From positions 26,319,341-26,383,340 of the forward strand of contig BSYO01000005.1 of the NCBI GenBank assembly GCA_033239525.1: a DNA stretch of 64,000 bases, given 5' to 3'. Source of the stretch: Nepenthes gracilis (taxonomy: Eukaryota; Streptophyta; Magnoliopsida; Caryophyllales; Nepenthaceae). Made by a program: the position numbers and the translations under genes. This document shows, one piece after another, positions 59,200 to 64,000 of the stretch; position 1 is the first letter of the stretch, and every line of letters begins with the position of its first letter. Below the pieces are notes generated by a model. The model was not told where the DNA came from. It saw nothing but the letters and a program-made list of their open reading frames with translations, and did no database searches.

Positions 59200-59375
59200 A
59201 ATGCACGCCCCAACGTTCAAGCATTGCACAGGTGCGCGTCAAACCCGCATTGGGTCCGCATCCCAACACTCAAGCACCAATTGGGTGCTCATCAAGCGTG
59301 CATAGGATCCACATTGGGTCTGCGTCCCAGGGTTCGAGCATTGATTGGATGCTCATCAGCCGTACGTAATTTGAA
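59200..59375. repeat. Degenerate minisatellite, about 64-bp unit
   Basis: 'cattgggtccgcatccca' at 59248 recurs as 'cattgggtctgcgtccca' at 59312, each followed by 'caagcacc'- or 'gagcattg'-like text and 'tgctcatca'. A weaker third unit precedes them. It is GC-richer than the flanks, like the 50-bp array at 44.8 kb, but the two do not clearly align. Confidence 0.65.
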
Positions 59376-61899
59376 AAGTATGCTCGTACACACCTCAATT
59401 GTGGTTATTCTAAAAAGGCGCTTCTGTGCAGATCAGGTGTAAGATAAACGTGGATATTAAGAGTTGCAAATTTATGAATATCGGACATGAATCTTATGTA
59501 AATATTTTTGATACTGAATAATATGCCAACGACTAACCAGACTCAATAATAAAATATGCCAAACACATAATATACTCAAGACAATTAAGCCCACATATAA
59601 GCATTTGGCTGTAAAGAAGTTGCAACTAAGTTAAATAAATAATATTGCCCTTCAGTTATGTTTGAAAAAAAAAATTATCACCATTTGCATGTTCCAACTT
59701 TGCAGAAACCTTTGAAAATCTAATCATAAATAAATAAATAACGTATTATTATTAGAATTCAACTAAAACACGATGCAGTGAAATAAATTTAAATTTCTTA
59801 TTAAATATCAATCACCAAGTATTTAAATATATGGAAAGCAACATTGAATTACGAGATTTAATGTGAAAATTTTTTTTAAATTAAAAAAAACTATTGAACA
59901 AATTACTAACGAATTCACTATAAAAGTAACAGGATATAAAAATAACATTTTTCTAAAATTTCTTAATTATAATTCAAATAAATAACTGATTAAATAAAAC
60001 CATAAATATATCCAACAATCAATAAGAGAAATAAATATTGAAAAAAATAAATAACAAACGACAATACGTTTTAAAAAATAACATTAGAGTACTATACATA
60101 ATATTGACGAACAACAAAACTCGAATTAAATCTCAACTGAATATTGAACTTTTTTCTCTTCTCTCTTTCTCTATTTTTTTCTTCTTTTTATATGAGACTC
60201 ATTGTATTGTAAAATAATTTTGAATACCCTAAAATTACAATAGGTGCGACTTTGTAGCAGTATCAGTATACGAGCGTTCCTCAAGTATACATCAAGCACA
60301 GAATAACTGGATAAGCAATCCATGAGTGCCCCTAAAACGGCAATTAGGCACTTTTTTTTTTGGATAAACCACACATAGATACCCCTCAAGTGCACACTGG
60401 GTTACTTTTTTGACCAAACGGTACATATATTCTCTTTATGCACCTATCATGCGCCACTAATCAAAGTTTCAGCCAATTATTGTATGAATATTACGCAATA
60501 TTTCAACATCCTTTGTCACTCGGATAACGCTTGACTATCTCTCATATAAAAATCACGCGACCCTTGTTTGACTTTACAATTGAGAGTTTAAAATGTAAAC
60601 ATAGTTTGTTCTCTAAATAATCTATTCGTTTGTTATGGACTCATAATAGAGTAATTTAAAACTCAATAATTATTACTCAAGTTGCCAAGACGTTGGCAGG
60701 TTAAGACTAGCAATCTTCATAAAATGTAGTCGCTCTAATGTATAGGATTATAACCAGACCAAACCACTTTGCAAAGACTATGCAAATGAAACAACTCAAA
60801 TTTAAAAATATTTAATATATACTTAAGACTAATTTAAGTTGAATCTTATTTGTTTTGGTTGGTACATAGGTTAGAGAAAAAAATAAAACATTAGTTTATT
60901 TAAGTTCTGGCTGATTTTCAACTCCGAGATCTGACTTGGCTAAGAATATAAACGAGTGAACAAAACTCAAACTCAACTTCAAGCTTAATTTCTCTATGTA
61001 CCGTTGAATCAATTCTAACTCATCGAATCTAACTCTTAAATAGGCCAAATTTAAAATTCTTAAATGAACTACAAAAAATATCAAATGAAACTATATTGAA
61101 CATATAAAAGAGTTTATTAATATCTTAAAAGCAAATTTATTTATGATCCCATAAACAATCTTTTTTGCATTGTTCATTATGAAAAGAATCAACCCCATAG
61201 TCAAGCTTGTTATAGGGCATTTTCCTGAATCTTAATTTAAGATCCTGTTGTACTTGTTATAGAGTGGAACAAACTCGATTGACTCTTCATCAAGAAAATA
61301 CTCAACTATTTATGCATAATGTGGCTTTTTTATAGCACTTCATGTGTGTTTATACATGGTATCTTGTGTCAAAGACTCGAATTTAGGTTAATAGGCAATT
61401 CAAATATTAGTGCTCCATAAGCTCTTTTTATAGATATGTGTAATTTTACAACCATATGAGTTTTGATTTTAGAGTGAATACTAAAAAACAACAAATTCAT
61501 CAAAAATTTTCGAGATATGAATTATAATAGGTTTTTTTTTAAGAATAAAGTTATGTTTAATGTTAATTTAGTGTACTATCTATCTATTTATACTCAAAAA
61601 ATAGAAAAAAAAACACCATAATGTTCAAAAAAAACACCATAAACAATTACACTATTACGATCCAAGAACTCGACTGCTTTCGTTTAGTTTTGAATGACAA
61701 GACTTCTTATCATTTTGATAATCTAGTTTTGATCAAATAAGTAATTATTATCAAAAATATAATTGTTTCAAGTCTTTTTAAAATGATAAATAATATCACC
61801 GAGTGTAATTTTGTATGCCGTTTGTATTTAACTTTTCCTCTTTCAATCCAATAACTCCTCACTTCAATGATTTATCCTAATCCTCATAAGGCCACGAGC
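59376..61899. other. AT-rich spacer
   Basis: No gene is seen. Less AT-rich text at 60230-60560 has no recognisable code. Confidence 0.5.
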
Positions 61900-62260
61900 A
61901 TCCTACTCTTCTACATATCAACGCCCATATACATTTTGTAACTCGACATTGAAGGAGAGGTGATCGATGGATTCTTCCACCCTCCTACAAAAACACATCG
62001 TGAATGAATGTAGAGGTACTTGAGTTGGCTATAAGTGTCTAATTAACCTTTGATAACTAACCAAATAATAAATGAATGCATTGGCTAGAATAAAGTAAAA
62101 GGACCCAATTTTTGAAGGGATTCTACTGTGTAGATTCTCCAAAGGGGGCAATCAAGATATCAAAATTCTGCCAAAAAAACAACAAAAAAGGTATTCTTTC
62201 AATTTCTCATAATAAGCCTCACAAACAGCCTTATAACCTGATAGAGTTTTATGAATTCTA
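61900..62260 (-). mobile_element. Probable LINE C-terminal (zf-RVT) fragment
   Basis: A minus-strand frame reads 'CFCRRVEESIDHLSFNVE' (62000-61945), close to the zinc-binding module that ends plant L1 ORF2, where a Cys-x-x-Cys is followed by a Glu-Ser-x-Asp-His-Leu-Phe-Phe motif. Upstream 'NAFIYYLVSYQRLIRHL' fits the segment just before it. The last metal ligands are lost. Confidence 0.5.
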
Positions 62261-64000
62261 TATCATACTGACATGAACACACTCACCCTCAGTTAGACCT
62301 AATTAAAATCAAGTTCAAAATTGAACACGGGTCAAAATTAGATCAAAATATGTAAATATAAAGTTAGATCAGACTAGATTTAACCTGGTCATTTAGGCCG
62401 AAAGTGATAAATATGCTCATCCATAATTTGGATCGGGTCGAGTCAAACTAGCCGCTTTCACTCTTATCCATTTCGACCAAATTTTTAGTTATATTCATCA
62501 ATAATATTAATATATTTTAATTAAATTTTATAAAATTTTTTATATCAATCAAATTAGACAGCCTAAATTTAATCAAGCTTGTTGAATGTAACAATCCCAA
62601 CATATATATTTGCAACCCCGGTACTCCTAATGCTAGTCCCCAAAAGCATCGAAAGAGAAGGCTACGAAAATAGTGGGGATGCAATTCCTGAACTTACGTT
62701 AATATAGTTTTATATTATATAAATTTAGAAATGTTATCTGTAACTTTAAATTTAAAAAAATAATAATAATAAGTTTATATTCATCTAATTTAATAAATTC
62801 AGAATAAATCTATAGGAAATGAAGTGAAGAGAATGCATTTTCATCATAATTTACCTCCTAAAACATCTCAACAGACAAGGTATTGCATTTATTGACAATT
62901 TTATATCATGTTTCTTTACTTGAAAAAATATTTTGTACTTCATACTTTGCACTCTTTATAAAAGTAGATTGCTAAGGTTCAATTCAGATATATATAACCC
63001 AACGTAGCGGAACAAAATACAAACCTCCGTCAAACGTTAACCACTAAACTCGTGAGTATAAAAATATAATAATATATATTATTTTTAATATAAAAACTGT
63101 TTTCAATAAAAAAAAATTACAAAATAAATTCCGATCAAATACACAATAATAATAATATCAGTTACAAATAACCCCATTTAAAATCATTTTACTACAATAT
63201 TGAGTGAAAAATAGTTGATTATAACTCATTTAACACACCCAACAACCCATAAAAAAGTACAATAAAAAATAAGAACCAAATGAAATACATTCTAAAAATT
63301 CACTCTAAAACAATGTACTCGACATTGACAAAGAATAAAATTCAAATGGACCTCAACTAGATACCGAATCTATTTCCTTTCTCTCTTTTTCTGTTCTTTT
63401 TAAAATAACGTCGGGTGTTATGTTGAAGCTCTAATCAAGCGTGCGTTGAGTGTGTACCTATTAAAATCGATGCATGGTTGTCCCCTTAGGCATGTCTCAA
63501 GCTACCCCGAATCTGAAATTAGCACATATGTATGAATTAGGTACATATTATGCGTCATTCTGTTGACTTTTAACTAATTCTTAATAAATTCTCGTACGAA
63601 TGTCACACGACTTTTCAGTACTTTTGCCGCTTTAACGATTCTCCATTTATTAAGACACACACAAAGAAGTGAACAAAATCCAAAGCAGTCGCCCAAGCCT
63701 AAAATAAGATAATACAAACACCACACGGATAAGGAACAAACGTGTAACTTGGACCTGTTCAGGCTATCAGGCACTTACGTTTGAATTAAAATCAATTTTT
63801 GGGAAGCTAAAATAGATAGGGAAGTACCCTATCATTGGTTAAATCACCACTTTACTTATTGATATGAAAAAGAGAGACAGAACTTGTCACAAAACATACT
63901 CCATGTCTTGTTCCTCTGCATAATTTATTTATAAAAAAAAAATACAAAAACATTAGACACGTAACTCTGATCTTACAATGTGGTTTCCTTTTCATTTCTG
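62261..64000. other. AT-rich spacer to window end
   Basis: No supportable gene. A 66-codon minus-strand frame at 63774-63574 has a Cys/Leu-rich middle but no known domain. Confidence 0.5.

Noticed and set aside
1..64000. CRISPR array, bacterial operon or organelle insertion
   Set aside because: No regularly spaced identical repeats, no prokaryotic gene layout and no plastid or mitochondrial gene was recognised.

Overview
This is plant nuclear DNA, almost certainly from a eudicot. It is AT-rich, has GT-AG introns and long spacers full of transposon wreckage, and carries three plant-type host genes. All three are on the minus strand: an ADCK2-like ABC1 atypical kinase gene (coding exons 6865-23337), a MOTHER OF FT AND TFL1 (MFT) gene (32946-34795), and an R2R3-MYB gene of subgroup 11, MYB102-like (55210-56954). 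I could not identify the species.

Layout. 1-3047: the end of an LTR-like repeat, then two tandem duplications in AT-rich spacer. 3048-6677: a composite segment holding a degraded second copy of the ABC1K terminal exon with its 3' flank, fused to an intron-free 5' fragment of NAR1 (cytosolic Fe-S assembly), then decayed coding blocks resembling an endogenous pararetrovirus. 6488-23470: the ABC1K gene. Its last intron (8,750 nt) contains a whole but dead Ty3/Gypsy element with a chromodomain-like C terminus (7968-15271). Its first coding exon has only 8 coding bases and lies 4.1 kb upstream of exon 2. 23471-32401: spacer with LINE and Ty1/copia remnants. 32946-35100: MFT and its upstream region. 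35300-52042: LTR-like debris, a dead Ale-like copia element (38509-43621, minus), a 50-bp minisatellite, a long featureless AT-rich stretch, and a solo LTR with a perfect 5-bp target duplication (51155-52037). 53498-53730: a fold-back MITE of Mutator type. 54819-57107: the MYB gene with TATA box and polyadenylation signal. 57108-64000: spacer with small repeats and a probable LINE C-terminal fragment.

The three genes share no pathway that I can see: a probably mitochondrial kinase-like protein, a PEBP-family seed/flowering regulator, and a stress/cuticle-type MYB. What ties the window together is structural history: repeated head-to-tail duplications of 130-385 bp, retroelement insertions, and a gene whose 3' end was duplicated and separated from its body by transposon growth. 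I found no convincing undescribed multi-gene system. The most unusual locus is the duplicated ABC1K terminal exon joined to NAR1 at 3.0-3.9 kb, which keeps a usable splice acceptor and an open frame. Exon boundaries and proteins were worked out by hand from splice sites and family resemblance; no database search was possible.
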